NCBI RefSeq assembly: GCF_009931615.1
Contig: NZ_CP046620.1
Location: 3,828,501-3,892,500, forward strand
Direction: 5' to 3'
Length of the DNA stretch: 64,000 nucleotides
DNA from: Algicella marina
Lineage (GTDB): Bacteria > Pseudomonadota > Alphaproteobacteria > Rhodobacterales > Rhodobacteraceae
How positions within the stretch are numbered: the stretch's first letter is position 1; every line of letters begins with the position of its first letter. The translations under genes were made by a program, and so were the position numbers. This document shows positions 35,676 through 44,652 of the stretch, piece after piece. A model generated the notes under the pieces. It saw only the letters and a list, made by a program, of their open reading frames with translations. It ran no database searches and was not told the origin of the DNA.

Positions 35676-37397
35676 ATGCCGGCACCGGAAATTGTTGTCG
35701 ATCCCGATACCGCAGGCGTTTCGATTGTCGATCCGGACCCCTCGATTTCCGTGATCTGGGATCAGGCGGTGCAGGCGGCAGTGATAGAGGCGGCGACGGG
35801 GCCGACGGTGGCCTCCCGTGCCTATGCTGTCACGCATGCGGCGATGTTCGAGGCCTGGGCGGCTTATGATCCGGTGGCGATCGGCACAGCGTTCGGCGAT
35901 GCGTTGCAACAGGATGTCGGGTCGATCACGGACGTGAACAAGGCGGAGGCGATGAGCTATGCGGCTTATGTGGCCCTCGTCGACCTGTTTCCGGAACAGG
36001 TCGAGCGTTTTGACGCTTTGATGGACGATCTGGGATACACGAGCGATACTGCCGCTGTGAACAGCGATGCCGGCTTGTTGGGGATACAGGCCGGGGAAGG
36101 TGTTGTCGCGCGGTTTGCCGGGGACGGTTCCAATCAGGCGGGCGGATACGCCGACACTTCGGGCTATGAGCCGGAGAATGCCAACCGGGACAACGTGGCG
36201 GATATCGCGCACTGGACGCCGGAGTTTGTGCCGGCTGGCAGCAGTGATCCGGACAGCGTGCAGACGTTTCTGACGCCGCACTGGCAGGATGTGACCCCGT
36301 TTGCGCTGGACGCGAGCGACCAGTTCCGCCCGCCGGAGCCGGAGCCATTCTTTCTCGACACGTGGCAGGCGTCGCTGGACATGGATGCGGGGACGATCAC
36401 GATTTTCGGACTCGGCGAGGATACCTCCATCCGGGATGTGCGAATGTTCCGGCGGTTCCTGCTGAACGAGTATGACTGCGACATCAGCCGGGGAGAAGTG
36501 AACCGGTTCACGAAGGAGGCGATCCGGGCAATCAATGGCGAGGGCCGGGCGGACCCCGACAACCTGCGGAGAGCGCTGACGCTGGATGTGTCGTCCGACC
36601 TGATTGGTGAGGTGATCAATCCCGGTTTCATTGAGCAGGCGGAGTATGTCGTTGGAGAAAGCGCGGCGCTGACCGACGAGACGAAAGTCGTCGCGGAGTT
36701 CTGGGAGGACGGTGGCGGCACATCTTTTCCGCCGGGAACGTGGATGACGTTCGCGGAGTATGTCTCGGCGCGGGACGACAACACGCTGGACGAGGACGCG
36801 CAGCTTTTTTTCATGATGAGCAACGCGGTCTTCGATGCCGGGATCGCGACGTGGGAATCGAAGGTGTATTACGACTATGCAAGGCCGGTTGCCGTGATTT
36901 CCGACCTTGGCGAGCTGGGGCTGATCGGGGAGTGGGGGACGGACTACCTCGGCAATGAGGGTTACGTGATCGACGCCTATGCCGGTCCGGGGCTGGGAAC
37001 GCAGACGATCCTCGCCGCCGATTTCATTACGTATCAGCGTCCGGGTGCGGGGTATTCGCCGCCGTTCGCGGAATACACTTCCGGCCACAGTTCCTTCTCG
37101 GCGGCGGGTGCGGAAATCCTGAGCCTGTTCACCGGGTCGGACTATTTCGGGGCGGCGATCGACATCGACTTCCTGATGTTCGACGGTGTCGACGACCTCG
37201 ACCTGACGGTTACGCTGGCATGGGACACGTTCAGCGACGCCGCCCTGTCTTCAGGTATGAGCCGGATCTACGGCGGCATCCATTTCAGTGACGGCAACGA
37301 GAACGGGCTGGATCTGGGGGCTGCCGTGGGTGCGACCGTGTATGAGACGGCGCTGGGCTTCATCAACGGTACGGCGGAGGATTTCTTCTTCGTCTGA
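35676..37397 (+). CDS. Vanadium-dependent haloperoxidase/PAP2-superfamily protein
   Basis: A 573-residue member of the vanadium haloperoxidase and PAP2 phosphatase superfamily. The active-site pattern is complete: Lys396-x6-Arg403-Pro404 (SKVYYDYARP), Ser469-Gly-His471 (EYTSGHSSFSAAG; Thr replaces the usual Pro) and Ser529-Arg530-x5-His536 (SRIYGGIHFSDGN). In vanadium enzymes the last histidine binds vanadate. There is no signal peptide in front of the ATG at 35676, which has GAGGAG at a good distance. The N-terminal 350 residues are acidic with no motif that I recognise. Halide use cannot be read from sequence. Confidence 0.83.
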   Translation: MPAPEIVVDPDTAGVSIVDPDPSISVIWDQAVQAAVIEAATGPTVASRAYAVTHAAMFEAWAAYDPVAIGTAFGDALQQDVGSITDVNKAEAMSYAAYVALVDLFPEQVERFDALMDDLGYTSDTAAVNSDAGLLGIQAGEGVVARFAGDGSNQAGGYADTSGYEPENANRDNVADIAHWTPEFVPAGSSDPDSVQTFLTPHWQDVTPFALDASDQFRPPEPEPFFLDTWQASLDMDAGTITIFGLGEDTSIRDVRMFRRFLLNEYDCDISRGEVNRFTKEAIRAINGEGRADPDNLRRALTLDVSSDLIGEVINPGFIEQAEYVVGESAALTDETKVVAEFWEDGGGTSFPPGTWMTFAEYVSARDDNTLDEDAQLFFMMSNAVFDAGIATWESKVYYDYARPVAVISDLGELGLIGEWGTDYLGNEGYVIDAYAGPGLGTQTILAADFITYQRPGAGYSPPFAEYTSGHSSFSAAGAEILSLFTGSDYFGAAIDIDFLMFDGVDDLDLTVTLAWDTFSDAALSSGMSRIYGGIHFSDGNENGLDLGAAVGATVYETALGFINGTAEDFFFV

Positions 37398-37485
37398 GTG
37401 CGGTAGGGACCGCGGTAACGGACGTGGCCCTTGCAATCGAGAGGCCGTTTCCCGATAGCTTGCGAAAGCTGACGGGAGGCAAGTT

Positions 37486-38253
37486 TTGAATTTCGCGACT
37501 TTTCATGACCTTGCGGGGCAATCGGTTTTCGTTACCGGCGGCGGCTCCGGCATCGGGGCGGCGCTGACGGAAGGGTTTCTGCGACAGGGCTGCAAGGTGG
37601 CGTTCGTGCAGCGTTCCGACGCAGACGAATTCGTGAAGGAAATGGCCGGGGCAACGGGCAACCGGCCGCTGTTCCTGCCCTGCGACATCACCGACATCGC
37701 GGCATTGCGGGCGGCGATGGACACGGCGGCGGCGGAGCACGGACCGATCACGGTGCTGGTCAACAATGCCGCCAACGACCTGCGCCACGGGTTGGAGGAC
37801 TATTCCCCCGAAGAGTGGGACAAGGCGCAGGACGTCAACCTGCGGCCGCATTACTTCACCATCCAGAAGGCCGCGCCGGGAATGCGGGCGGCTGGCGGCG
37901 GGGCCGTCATCAACTATTCGTCGATCAGCTACATGATGGGCAACGGCGGCTATGTCTCCTACGCCACGGCCAAGGCCGGCATCACCGGGCTGACGCGCGG
38001 GCTGGCACGGGAACTTGGGCCGGACGGCATCCGGGTGAACGCGCTGATGCCCGGCTGGGTGCTGACGGAGAAACAGATGGAGATGTGGGCGACGGCTGAA
38101 GATCTGGCGGCGATGATGGACCGCCAGTGCCTGAAGACGCACCTGAAGCCGGAGGACGTGGTCGGCGGCACACTGTTCCTCGCCTCGCAGGCCAGCCGGA
38201 TGATGACGGGACAGGCGCTGGTGATCGACGGCGGCGTGGTGGTGACGGGATGA
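37486..38253 (+). CDS. SDR-family sugar dehydrogenase
   Basis: A 255-residue short-chain dehydrogenase. The cofactor motif is VTGGGSGIG (residues 17-25), with NNAAND at 88-93, catalytic Ser in NYSSISYM, and Tyr-x3-Lys in YVSYATAKAGI. It starts at TTG with GGGAGG seven bases upstream. It is coupled to dgoK by ATGA and followed by dgoA, so it likely oxidises an aldose such as D-galactose or L-arabinose-type sugar to its lactone at the head of a De Ley-Doudoroff pathway. The exact sugar is not determined by sequence. Confidence 0.85.
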   Translation: MNFATFHDLAGQSVFVTGGGSGIGAALTEGFLRQGCKVAFVQRSDADEFVKEMAGATGNRPLFLPCDITDIAALRAAMDTAAAEHGPITVLVNNAANDLRHGLEDYSPEEWDKAQDVNLRPHYFTIQKAAPGMRAAGGGAVINYSSISYMMGNGGYVSYATAKAGITGLTRGLARELGPDGIRVNALMPGWVLTEKQMEMWATAEDLAAMMDRQCLKTHLKPEDVVGGTLFLASQASRMMTGQALVIDGGVVVTG

Positions 38254-39152
38254 AGGCCGACTGGATCGCTGTCGACTGGGGAACCAGCAACCTGCGTGCA
38301 TGGGGCATGGATGCGGGCGGCGCGGTGCTGGCCGAAGCGGTGAGCGAGGACGGCATGGGCGGGCTGGAGCCGGGCGGTTTCGAACCGGCGCTGCTGGAAC
38401 TGGTGGAGCCGTGGCTGGGGCCGGGTGTGACCGATGTGATCGCCTGCGGCATGGTGGGCGCGCGGCAGGGCTGGGTGGAAGCACCCTACGCGAAGGTGCC
38501 GGTGGCGGCGCTGGGCGACGGCCTGACGCTGGCGCCGGTGCGCGATGGGCGACTGCGGGTGCAGATCCTTTCCGGCATCAGCCAGGACAACCCGGCGGAC
38601 GTTATGCGTGGCGAGGAAACGCAGATTGCAGGCTATCTGGCCGAACAACCGAAGTATTCCGGCGTGATCGTGCTGCCGGGCACGCACACCAAGTGGGTGC
38701 AGATCGCGGATGGCGAGATCTTCCATTTCGGCACGTTCATGACCGGTGAACTTTATGCGTTGCTGTCGCGGCAGTCGGTGTTGCGACACTCGGTGGCGCA
38801 GGGGGGCGGTGCGGCTTTCGTGGAGGCGTTCGAGGCGGCGATGGCACGGCCGGAGGCGCTGGCGGCGCGTCTGTTCGGACTGCGGGCGGAGCATCTGCTG
38901 GCAGGCACGGACAAGGCGGTGCTGGGCGCGCGGCTTTCGGGGATGTTGCTGGGGCTGGAGTTCGCGGCGGCACGGCCCTACTGGTTGGGCCAGCAGGTGG
39001 TGCTGATGGCGGCGGAGCCATTGCTGGGCCTGTATCGTGAGGCGATGGGGGTGGTGGGTCTGATGCCGGAGGTGGCGGAGCCGGACGCTTGTGTGCTGGC
39101 CGGGCTGCGCGCCGCACGACTGGCGGGACTGGAAGGGAAGGGCGTGACATGA
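38250..39152 (+). CDS. dgoK: 2-dehydro-3-deoxygalactonokinase
   Basis: A 300-residue kinase of the DgoK family, which phosphorylates 2-keto-3-deoxy-galactonate at C6. Diagnostic blocks are the N-terminal phosphate loop IAVDWGTSNLRAW, CGMVGARQGWVEAPY, SGISQDNPADVMRGEETQ and VLPGTHTKWVQ, then FHFGTFMTGELYALL. The ATG overlaps the SDR stop as ATGA. It feeds the aldolase encoded directly downstream. In-frame sequence upstream lies inside the SDR gene and is not part of the protein. Confidence 0.93.
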   Translation: MKADWIAVDWGTSNLRAWGMDAGGAVLAEAVSEDGMGGLEPGGFEPALLELVEPWLGPGVTDVIACGMVGARQGWVEAPYAKVPVAALGDGLTLAPVRDGRLRVQILSGISQDNPADVMRGEETQIAGYLAEQPKYSGVIVLPGTHTKWVQIADGEIFHFGTFMTGELYALLSRQSVLRHSVAQGGGAAFVEAFEAAMARPEALAARLFGLRAEHLLAGTDKAVLGARLSGMLLGLEFAAARPYWLGQQVVLMAAEPLLGLYREAMGVVGLMPEVAEPDACVLAGLRAARLAGLEGKGVT

Positions 39153-39754
39153 GTCGGAAGCTGATCGGGATCCTGCGCGGGGTGACGCCGGAAGAAGCGG
39201 TGGCGGTGGCCGGAGCGGTGATCGACGCGGGCATCACGCGCGTGGAGGTGCCGCTGAATTCCCCCGATCCGTTCAACAGTATCGCACGCATGGTCGAGGC
39301 CCACGGCGACAGGGCGGAAATCGGGGCCGGGACGGTTCTGGAGATCGCGCAGGTCGGCTGGCTGCTAGAAGTGGGCGGGCGCTTCGTCGTGTCGCCCAAC
39401 TGCGACCCGGAGGTGATCCGCGCGACGAAGGCGCTGGGGCTGGGCTCCTACCCCGGCGTGTTCACCGCAAGCGAGTGTTTCACGGCGCTGAAAGCCGGCG
39501 CGGATGCACTGAAGGTGTTTCCGGCCGAGGTGATGGGACCGGCGGGTGTGAAGGCCCTGCGGGCAGTGCTCCCGGCCTCGACAGACATCTATGCCGTCGG
39601 CGGTGCCGGGCCGGAAAATTTCGACACGTGGGTGGCGGCCGGGGCGGCCGGATTCGGCCTCGGCTCATCGCTCTACAAGCCTGGGCGCACGGCGGAGGAG
39701 ACGGGCGCGGCGGCACGGGCAGCAGTGGAAGCCTTCGACGGCATTGGCGGGTAA
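39149..39754 (+). CDS. dgoA: 2-dehydro-3-deoxy-6-phosphogalactonate aldolase
   Basis: A 201-residue KDPG/KDPGal-type aldolase giving pyruvate and glyceraldehyde-3-phosphate. The Schiff-base Lys is in ADALKVFPAEVMGP (about 124-137); the catalytic Glu is in ITRVEVPLNSP, and IGAGTVLE is the family motif. The start ATG overlaps the dgoK stop. With the SDR and dgoK it forms a three-gene operon; the dehydratase (galactonate dehydratase) and lactonase needed for a full pathway are not in this operon. Confidence 0.93.
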   Translation: MSRKLIGILRGVTPEEAVAVAGAVIDAGITRVEVPLNSPDPFNSIARMVEAHGDRAEIGAGTVLEIAQVGWLLEVGGRFVVSPNCDPEVIRATKALGLGSYPGVFTASECFTALKAGADALKVFPAEVMGPAGVKALRAVLPASTDIYAVGGAGPENFDTWVAAGAAGFGLGSSLYKPGRTAEETGAAARAAVEAFDGIGG

Positions 39755-40061
39755 ATCAACCGCGCCGCTGGGTGTTTGTGGGGATTGAGACGTCAGTTGG
39801 TGTTGCGGTTCCGGTCGTCAGGCAGAATTGCTGACGAGGCCAAAGAGTGGCAACCGGGACATCGCCCTGCATGTTGCGTCCCGTCGCTCGCCCCGCTTTT
39901 CGCCGCTCTTGAATGCGTCCGTTTTGGGCTGCGGGTCCGAGACGTACGGGGCACGCTCCCAACGTCCACGCAGGCTTGCGAAGGTCGCCGTTTCGCGGTA
40001 ACATTCGCGTGAGGTCGGGCGGAATTTCTCCGCCGCCTTTCAGCAAAATTGTCGGAGGCAT
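39755..40061. other. Intergenic region, nothing coding supported
   Basis: About 307 bases between dgoA and the desaturase gene. It likely carries a terminator for the sugar operon and the desaturase promoter. I see no convincing frame, RNA or repeat. Confidence 0.5.
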
Positions 40062-40970
40062 ATGGGTGCGGTATCGCGAGCGCCTGCGCCGGGGATCGAG
40101 TGGCCCACGCTGGGCCTGATCTTCGTTGTATACGCAGGCTGGTTTGGACTGACTTTGGCGGCGGGTATAATTGGCGAATGGCCGGCGGCGGTCTTGCTGG
40201 CGGTTTTGCTGACGCTGCATTCCTCGCTTCAGCATGAGATCATGCATGGGCATCCGTTCCGGCGGCAGTGGCTGAACGACCTGTTTGCCATGCCGGGGGT
40301 GGGTATCTTCATTCCCTACGGCCGGTTCCGGGCGCTACACCTGGCCCATCATAAGGATGCCAACCTGACGGACCCGCTGGACGACCCGGAAAGCTTCTAC
40401 TTCGAGCCGGAGGTGTTTCACAGCCTGCCGCGCTGGGCGCAGCGGGTGCTGGAGGTCAACAACACCCTGCTGGGACGGATTGTCATCGGGCCGTTGGTGG
40501 GCACCGAAGCGTTCATGCGAACGGAAATGCGGCTGATCCGGCGCGGAGACCGGACGGTGCAACGGGACTGGGTCGTGCATCTCTTGACGGTGGTTGCCGT
40601 GATCTTCTATCTCGACGCTGTGGGGATGCCGTTGCTGCCCTATGTCGCTGCCTGTTACGGGGCACTGGCGATCCTGAAGATCCGCACCTTTGCCGAGCAT
40701 CAGGCGCATCTGCGCGCACCGTCGCGTTCCGTCATAATCGAAGACCGGGGACCGCTGGCGTTCCTGTTTCTGAACAACAACCTGCACGCGGTTCACCACA
40801 GCCATCCGCAGGTGCCGTGGTATGCGCTGCCGGTCGTGTTCAGATCGAAACGCATTTTCTATCTCGCCCGCAATGGCGGCTACCGGTTCGACGGGTACGG
40901 CGACCTGATCTTGCAGTACCTGCTACGGGCGAAGGAACCGTTGCCACATCCGCTGAAGCAGAAGACATGA
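40062..40970 (+). CDS. Membrane fatty acid desaturase/hydroxylase-type di-iron enzyme
   Basis: A 302-residue membrane di-iron enzyme. The three histidine boxes are HEIMHGH (residues about 59-65), HLAHH (about 95-99) and HAVHHSHP (near 244-251), with hydrophobic pairs between them. This is the fatty acid desaturase (FA_desaturase) pattern; the protein could act on fatty acyl chains or a related lipid such as a hydrocarbon or carotenoid. The stop overlaps the start of the next gene as ATGA, tying the two in expression. Confidence 0.9.
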   Translation: MGAVSRAPAPGIEWPTLGLIFVVYAGWFGLTLAAGIIGEWPAAVLLAVLLTLHSSLQHEIMHGHPFRRQWLNDLFAMPGVGIFIPYGRFRALHLAHHKDANLTDPLDDPESFYFEPEVFHSLPRWAQRVLEVNNTLLGRIVIGPLVGTEAFMRTEMRLIRRGDRTVQRDWVVHLLTVVAVIFYLDAVGMPLLPYVAACYGALAILKIRTFAEHQAHLRAPSRSVIIEDRGPLAFLFLNNNLHAVHHSHPQVPWYALPVVFRSKRIFYLARNGGYRFDGYGDLILQYLLRAKEPLPHPLKQKT

Positions 40971-41704
40971 GCGGGGCGGGCATCGCCAGCCTGCCGATGT
41001 ACGTGACGGAGCGGACGGCGGCGGACTGGCGGATGCTCTGGGCGCTGATCGCCGGGGAACTGGCGGCCGCTGATGTTGCGGTGCCTTCCCTCATCGAACC
41101 GCCTTTCGAGTTGATGCCGCACTGGACGGCACCAGAATTGGTGCTGAGCCAGACTTGCTCCAAGCCCTACCGGGACAGTCTGGTGGGACGGGTGCGGATT
41201 CTGGGGGCGTTTGACTTTGGTCTGGAGGGATGCCCGGCGGGATACTATCGCTCCGCCATAGTTGTTCGCGGGGGGGAGACCCGGACGCTGGCGGCGCTGA
41301 TCGACGGCGGCCGGGTGGCGATCAACGGCGCGGACAGCCAATCCGGCGCTGTGGCGTTGCAGCGTCTTGGCAGCGATCTGGCCGGGGTTCTGGTGACCGG
41401 GGCGCATCTGGCTTCCATAGATGCGGTGGCGGCGGGTGGGGCGGACGTGGCTGCCATCGACGCACAGACGTGGCGGCTGGCGCAGCGTGACCATGATGCG
41501 GCGGGAAGCTTGCGGGTGCTGCACTGGACGAAGCCGACGCCGGGACTTCCGTTGATCTGCGCTGCGGGCCAGCCGGTGGAACGGATCGCGGGCGCAGTTG
41601 CGCGGGCGGTATCGGCGATGTCGCCTGGGCTTTCGGCGCGACTTGCACTTCGCGGGTTCGTGCGGTTGCCAGAGGCGCTCTACAACGATCCGTCGATTTT
41701 CTGA
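40967..41704 (+). CDS. PhnD-like (phosphonate/phosphite type) solute-binding domain protein
   Basis: A 245-residue protein with the type-2 periplasmic-binding PhnD-like fold: SLPMYVTERTAADWRMLWAL near the start, HWTAPELVLSQTCSKPYRD, AINGADSQSGAVAL and GAHLASIDAVAAGGADVAAID, a pattern common in PhnD/TauA-like domains. There is no signal peptide and no transporter genes nearby, so this is probably a cytoplasmic domain of unknown ligand. ATG overlaps the desaturase stop. Its 3' end overlaps the 3' end of the convergent Nudix gene by 25 bases. Confidence 0.8.
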   Translation: MSGAGIASLPMYVTERTAADWRMLWALIAGELAAADVAVPSLIEPPFELMPHWTAPELVLSQTCSKPYRDSLVGRVRILGAFDFGLEGCPAGYYRSAIVVRGGETRTLAALIDGGRVAINGADSQSGAVALQRLGSDLAGVLVTGAHLASIDAVAAGGADVAAIDAQTWRLAQRDHDAAGSLRVLHWTKPTPGLPLICAAGQPVERIAGAVARAVSAMSPGLSARLALRGFVRLPEALYNDPSIF

Positions 41705-42216
41705 GCGGCTTCGTCCGGGCTGAGGTCCTTTGCCTCATCCTCCAGATAGGCGGCAAACTCGCGGATCATCTTGCCGAGTTCCGGCGGCGTGGCCAGTTTC
41801 GCTGCCTTGCGCGGCTTGACCCAGTTGCGCCGGCGCTGGCCCTTTTCGGGGTATGAGCGCAGGTTTGTGCTGACTTCCATTGGGAAGACCTGAACCGTCA
41901 GGCGGATGCTCTTGCCGTTTTCGAGATATTTCAGGTAGCTGAAGAAGCCGATACTCCTTTCCGAGATGTCTCCGGCAACGCCGGCTTCCTCCCGCGCCTC
42001 CTGCGCGGCGGCCTCGGCATTGGTCAGGCGTTTCATCGGCCAGCCCTTCGGTGCGATCCAGCGGCGGGTGCGGCGTGAGGTGACGAGCAGGAACTGCAGG
42101 CCCTTTTTCGGCGAGCGTCGATAGCACAGCGCACACACCTGCTGGCGGCGGCGCTTGTACTTCCCCTCCTTGAGGGCGCGGCGATCCTTGACCTTATGTT
42201 TCTTGCCCATGGCCAT
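41680..42216 (-). CDS. Nudix hydrolase
   Basis: A 178-residue Nudix protein of the diphosphoinositol-polyphosphate-phosphatase-like kind (RRTRRWIAPKGWPMKRL, where PKGW is typical). The Nudix box is GWPMKRLTNAEAAAQEAREEAG, fitting G-x5-E-x7-(R/Q)E-U-x-EE-x-G-U with Gln for the first Arg. The N-terminal tail is very basic (MGKKHKVKDRRALKEGKYKR). The start is the ATG at 42216 or 42210; the in-frame region further upstream is not convincing. It overlaps the PhnD-like gene by 25 bases, tail to tail. Confidence 0.88.
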   Translation of the reverse strand: MAMGKKHKVKDRRALKEGKYKRRRQQVCALCYRRSPKKGLQFLLVTSRRTRRWIAPKGWPMKRLTNAEAAAQEAREEAGVAGDISERSIGFFSYLKYLENGKSIRLTVQVFPMEVSTNLRSYPEKGQRRRNWVKPRKAAKLATPPELGKMIREFAAYLEDEAKDLSPDEAAQKIDGSL

Positions 42217-42328
42217 GACTATGTCCAGCGACGGGGGGAGTGCAAGATTCGCCGTGTTGGTTGTGCCGACTTGTGGCCGCAGTGGCGCGGAGGCATAGAG
42301 ACGCCGGAGCATTCGGGAGACGCTGGCT

Positions 42329-43216
42329 TTGGAATTGTGGATACCGATCACCATTGCCGCGGCGTTTTTCCAGAACATCCGCTTTCTGATGCAGAAACGG
42401 CTGACGTCGGAACTATCCACACTCGGCGTGACCTTCGCACGCTTCCTGTTTGCCGCGCCACTGGCGGTGATGCTGGCGGGCACGTTGCTGGCGGCAGGGC
42501 AGCCGTGGCCGGGGATGAACGCGGCGTTTTTTGGTTATGCACTGGTCGGAGCGCTGGCCCAGATCGTGGCGACAGCCTTGCTGGTAGCCTTGTTCGGGCT
42601 GCGCAACTTCGCCGTGGGGGTCACTTTTTCCAAGACCGAGACAGTGATGACGGCAATTCTGTCGGCGCTGGTGTTGGGAGAGTTGATGGCACCGGGCGGG
42701 CTGGTGGCGATCCTGATCACGGTAGTCGGTGTCGTCGTCATGTCCGGGCTGCCGGGCCGGGGCGCGCTGGCGACGGGGATCTTCAGCGGGGCGGCGGGCA
42801 TCGGCATCCTGTCGGGGGTGATCTTTGCCATGGCCTCGATCGGATATAGGGGCGCCGCGCTGGCGCTGGAACAGGGTGACTTCCTGATCCGTGCGGTGGT
42901 GACGCTGGCGTTCGTAACGACTGTGCAGGCGGTGGCGATGGCTGCGTGGATGCGGTGGCGGGAGCCGGGGCAGGTTCGGCGTGTGGCGCGGGCCTGGCCG
43001 CGGGCCGGACTGGTCGGGCTGTTCGGGATGCTGGGTTCGCTGGGCTGGTTCGCGGCGTTCGCGTTGCAGAACGCGGCTTATGTCAAGGCGCTGGGGCAGG
43101 TGGAGCTGGTGTTCACGGTTCTGACCAGCGTGCTGTTGTTCGGGGAGCGGCTGAAGGCTTCGGAATGCCTTGGTATCGCCCTGATCGGCTTCGGCATTAT
43201 CGTTCTGGTTCTCTGA
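42329..43216 (+). CDS. EamA/DMT family transporter
   Basis: A 295-residue transporter with ten hydrophobic segments in two EamA-type halves: the first half ends at the glycine-rich turn near residues 140-146 (SGLPGRG), the second repeats the fold (GIFSGAAGIGILSGVIFAMA). It starts at TTG with GGGAGAC eight bases upstream. No neighbour reveals a substrate. Head-to-head with the Nudix gene about 110 bases away. Confidence 0.88.
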   Translation: MELWIPITIAAAFFQNIRFLMQKRLTSELSTLGVTFARFLFAAPLAVMLAGTLLAAGQPWPGMNAAFFGYALVGALAQIVATALLVALFGLRNFAVGVTFSKTETVMTAILSALVLGELMAPGGLVAILITVVGVVVMSGLPGRGALATGIFSGAAGIGILSGVIFAMASIGYRGAALALEQGDFLIRAVVTLAFVTTVQAVAMAAWMRWREPGQVRRVARAWPRAGLVGLFGMLGSLGWFAAFALQNAAYVKALGQVELVFTVLTSVLLFGERLKASECLGIALIGFGIIVLVL

Positions 43217-43353
43217 AGACCCGAGACCGGGCTGTTGTCATCGGTCGGTTCTCAGACTGGTGCCAGCAAGAGCAGGGTTGAAAACGGACGTTCTTTCTGG
43301 CTGCATCTGATCTGAGGAAAGATGCGAGGGGGCTGCCGTAAGGACGTGAGCGA

Positions 43354-43761
43354 ATGAGTGCGACCGAAAAAATCAACCGTCTGATGCTGATCGACGACAA
43401 CGCGATCGATCAGAAGATGTATCAGCGGATCATTGCGCGATCCGGCCGGGTTGAAGAGGTCGTGACCTGCCTCAGCGCGATGGAGGCGCTGGACTACCTG
43501 GACGATCCGCAGCATCCGAAGATCGACGTGATCCTTCTGGATATCAACATGCCGCGGGTGAACGGTTTTCAGTTCCTCGAAGAGGCGACCGTTCGCTTCG
43601 GGACGGCGTTCACGCGGCTGGTGGTGGTGATGCTGACCACGTCACTCGACCCGCGCGATGCCGAGCGGGCCCGCAGTTATTCGGTTGTCCGCGATTTCCT
43701 CAACAAGCCTTTGAGCACAGAGCATCTGGACCAGATCGCACGATATCTCGAAGAGGACTGA
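43354..43761 (+). CDS. Single-domain (CheY-like) response regulator
   Basis: A 135-residue receiver domain with the acidic pair in MLIDDNAIDQ (Asp14, Asp15), the phospho-acceptor Asp63 in LLDINMPRVNG, a TTS at the conserved Thr site and Lys in FLNKPLS. There is no output domain. No histidine kinase gene is nearby; it stands alone between unrelated genes. Similar small regulators with the VILLDINMP pattern often serve phytochrome or other kinases. Confidence 0.88.
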   Translation: MSATEKINRLMLIDDNAIDQKMYQRIIARSGRVEEVVTCLSAMEALDYLDDPQHPKIDVILLDINMPRVNGFQFLEEATVRFGTAFTRLVVVMLTTSLDPRDAERARSYSVVRDFLNKPLSTEHLDQIARYLEED

Positions 43762-43770
43762 CATGCCCAG

Positions 43771-44652
43771 TCAGGCGGTGGGCTGGCCGTAGTAGAGACC
43801 GACGACATGCTCTGCCTCCGCGAAGAACAGCCAGCGGGCGATAAGCAGACCGGCGATGTGGCTGGCGAGGACCGGCAGCGCCAGCATGTGGCCGATACCG
43901 AACATGAGGCCGAGGCCCAGCGGGACCAGCGCCAGCAGGATAAGGGCCATGACCCGCAACTTGCGCCCGTGTTTGCGACCAATGCGGAAGACCATTTCCT
44001 TTTGCAGATAGTTCACGGAGGTGTGCGGAGCTTCCAGCAGGCGGAGGCGGGCCTCGGGGTCAAGCCCGGTGGCCGTGTTCATCGTGTGGCCGGCGCGGGC
44101 GAAGGCGGTGTCGCCATGAACCCACACGAAGGCCTGCAGCGCGGTGAGGATGGCGGACAGCCACAAAAAAGCTGTCGTGTTGCCTGCGAGCAGGGCACCG
44201 CCCGTTAGAGCATAGGCAAGAAAGAGCGCCGGTGTCGCGGGCGTATGCCATCGCGGAACCGTCTTCATCTGGGTGTAGATCATCGCCGTACAGAGAATGG
44301 TGGCGAAGGCGAGGAGGGCGGACAGGATGCCGAGCACGCTGCTGGGGCTGCCGGAGGTGACCCAGAGCAGGGCGTAGACTGAGAAGGTGGCGAGCGCGGC
44401 GATGGCGGCGATGCCTTCGCGCGACAGCCAGGATGAGCGCCATTGGCTGAGTGCCTTCCAGGCACGTTCGGGGTGGCCGAGGTGGAACAGCGAGGACAAG
44501 AGGCCGATTGCAGCCAGCGCGAGGGCGAGAATGCAGAAGGTGGCGGCAACCCACGGCGCCTTGTCGCCCGGCATGAGGCCAAGCCAGACCATCAGGCCGA
44601 AGCCGAGACCGGAAAGGGCGGTGAAGAGGATGATCGACGGCGCGGGGTGCAT
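43771..44652 (-). CDS. soeC: Membrane anchor of a DMSO-reductase-family enzyme (SoeC-like)
   Basis: A 293-residue membrane subunit of the DmsC/NrfD group with about eight hydrophobic segments (starts MHPAPSIILFTALSGLGFGL, with LVALPLGLGLMFGIGHML near the end). It would hold the enzyme at the inner membrane and pass electrons to or from quinone. It shares one base with the stop of soeB. The set of catalytic A subunit without Tat signal, four-cluster B subunit and DmsC-type C subunit fits the cytoplasmic sulfite dehydrogenase SoeABC of purple sulfur bacteria and Roseobacters. Confidence 0.8.
   Translation of the reverse strand: MHPAPSIILFTALSGLGFGLMVWLGLMPGDKAPWVAATFCILALALAAIGLLSSLFHLGHPERAWKALSQWRSSWLSREGIAAIAALATFSVYALLWVTSGSPSSVLGILSALLAFATILCTAMIYTQMKTVPRWHTPATPALFLAYALTGGALLAGNTTAFLWLSAILTALQAFVWVHGDTAFARAGHTMNTATGLDPEARLRLLEAPHTSVNYLQKEMVFRIGRKHGRKLRVMALILLALVPLGLGLMFGIGHMLALPVLASHIAGLLIARWLFFAEAEHVVGLYYGQPTA

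Noticed and set aside
35586-37088. A 500-codon open frame opposite the haloperoxidase-like gene
   Set aside because: Arg/His-rich shadow without motif; the plus-strand protein has an intact active site.
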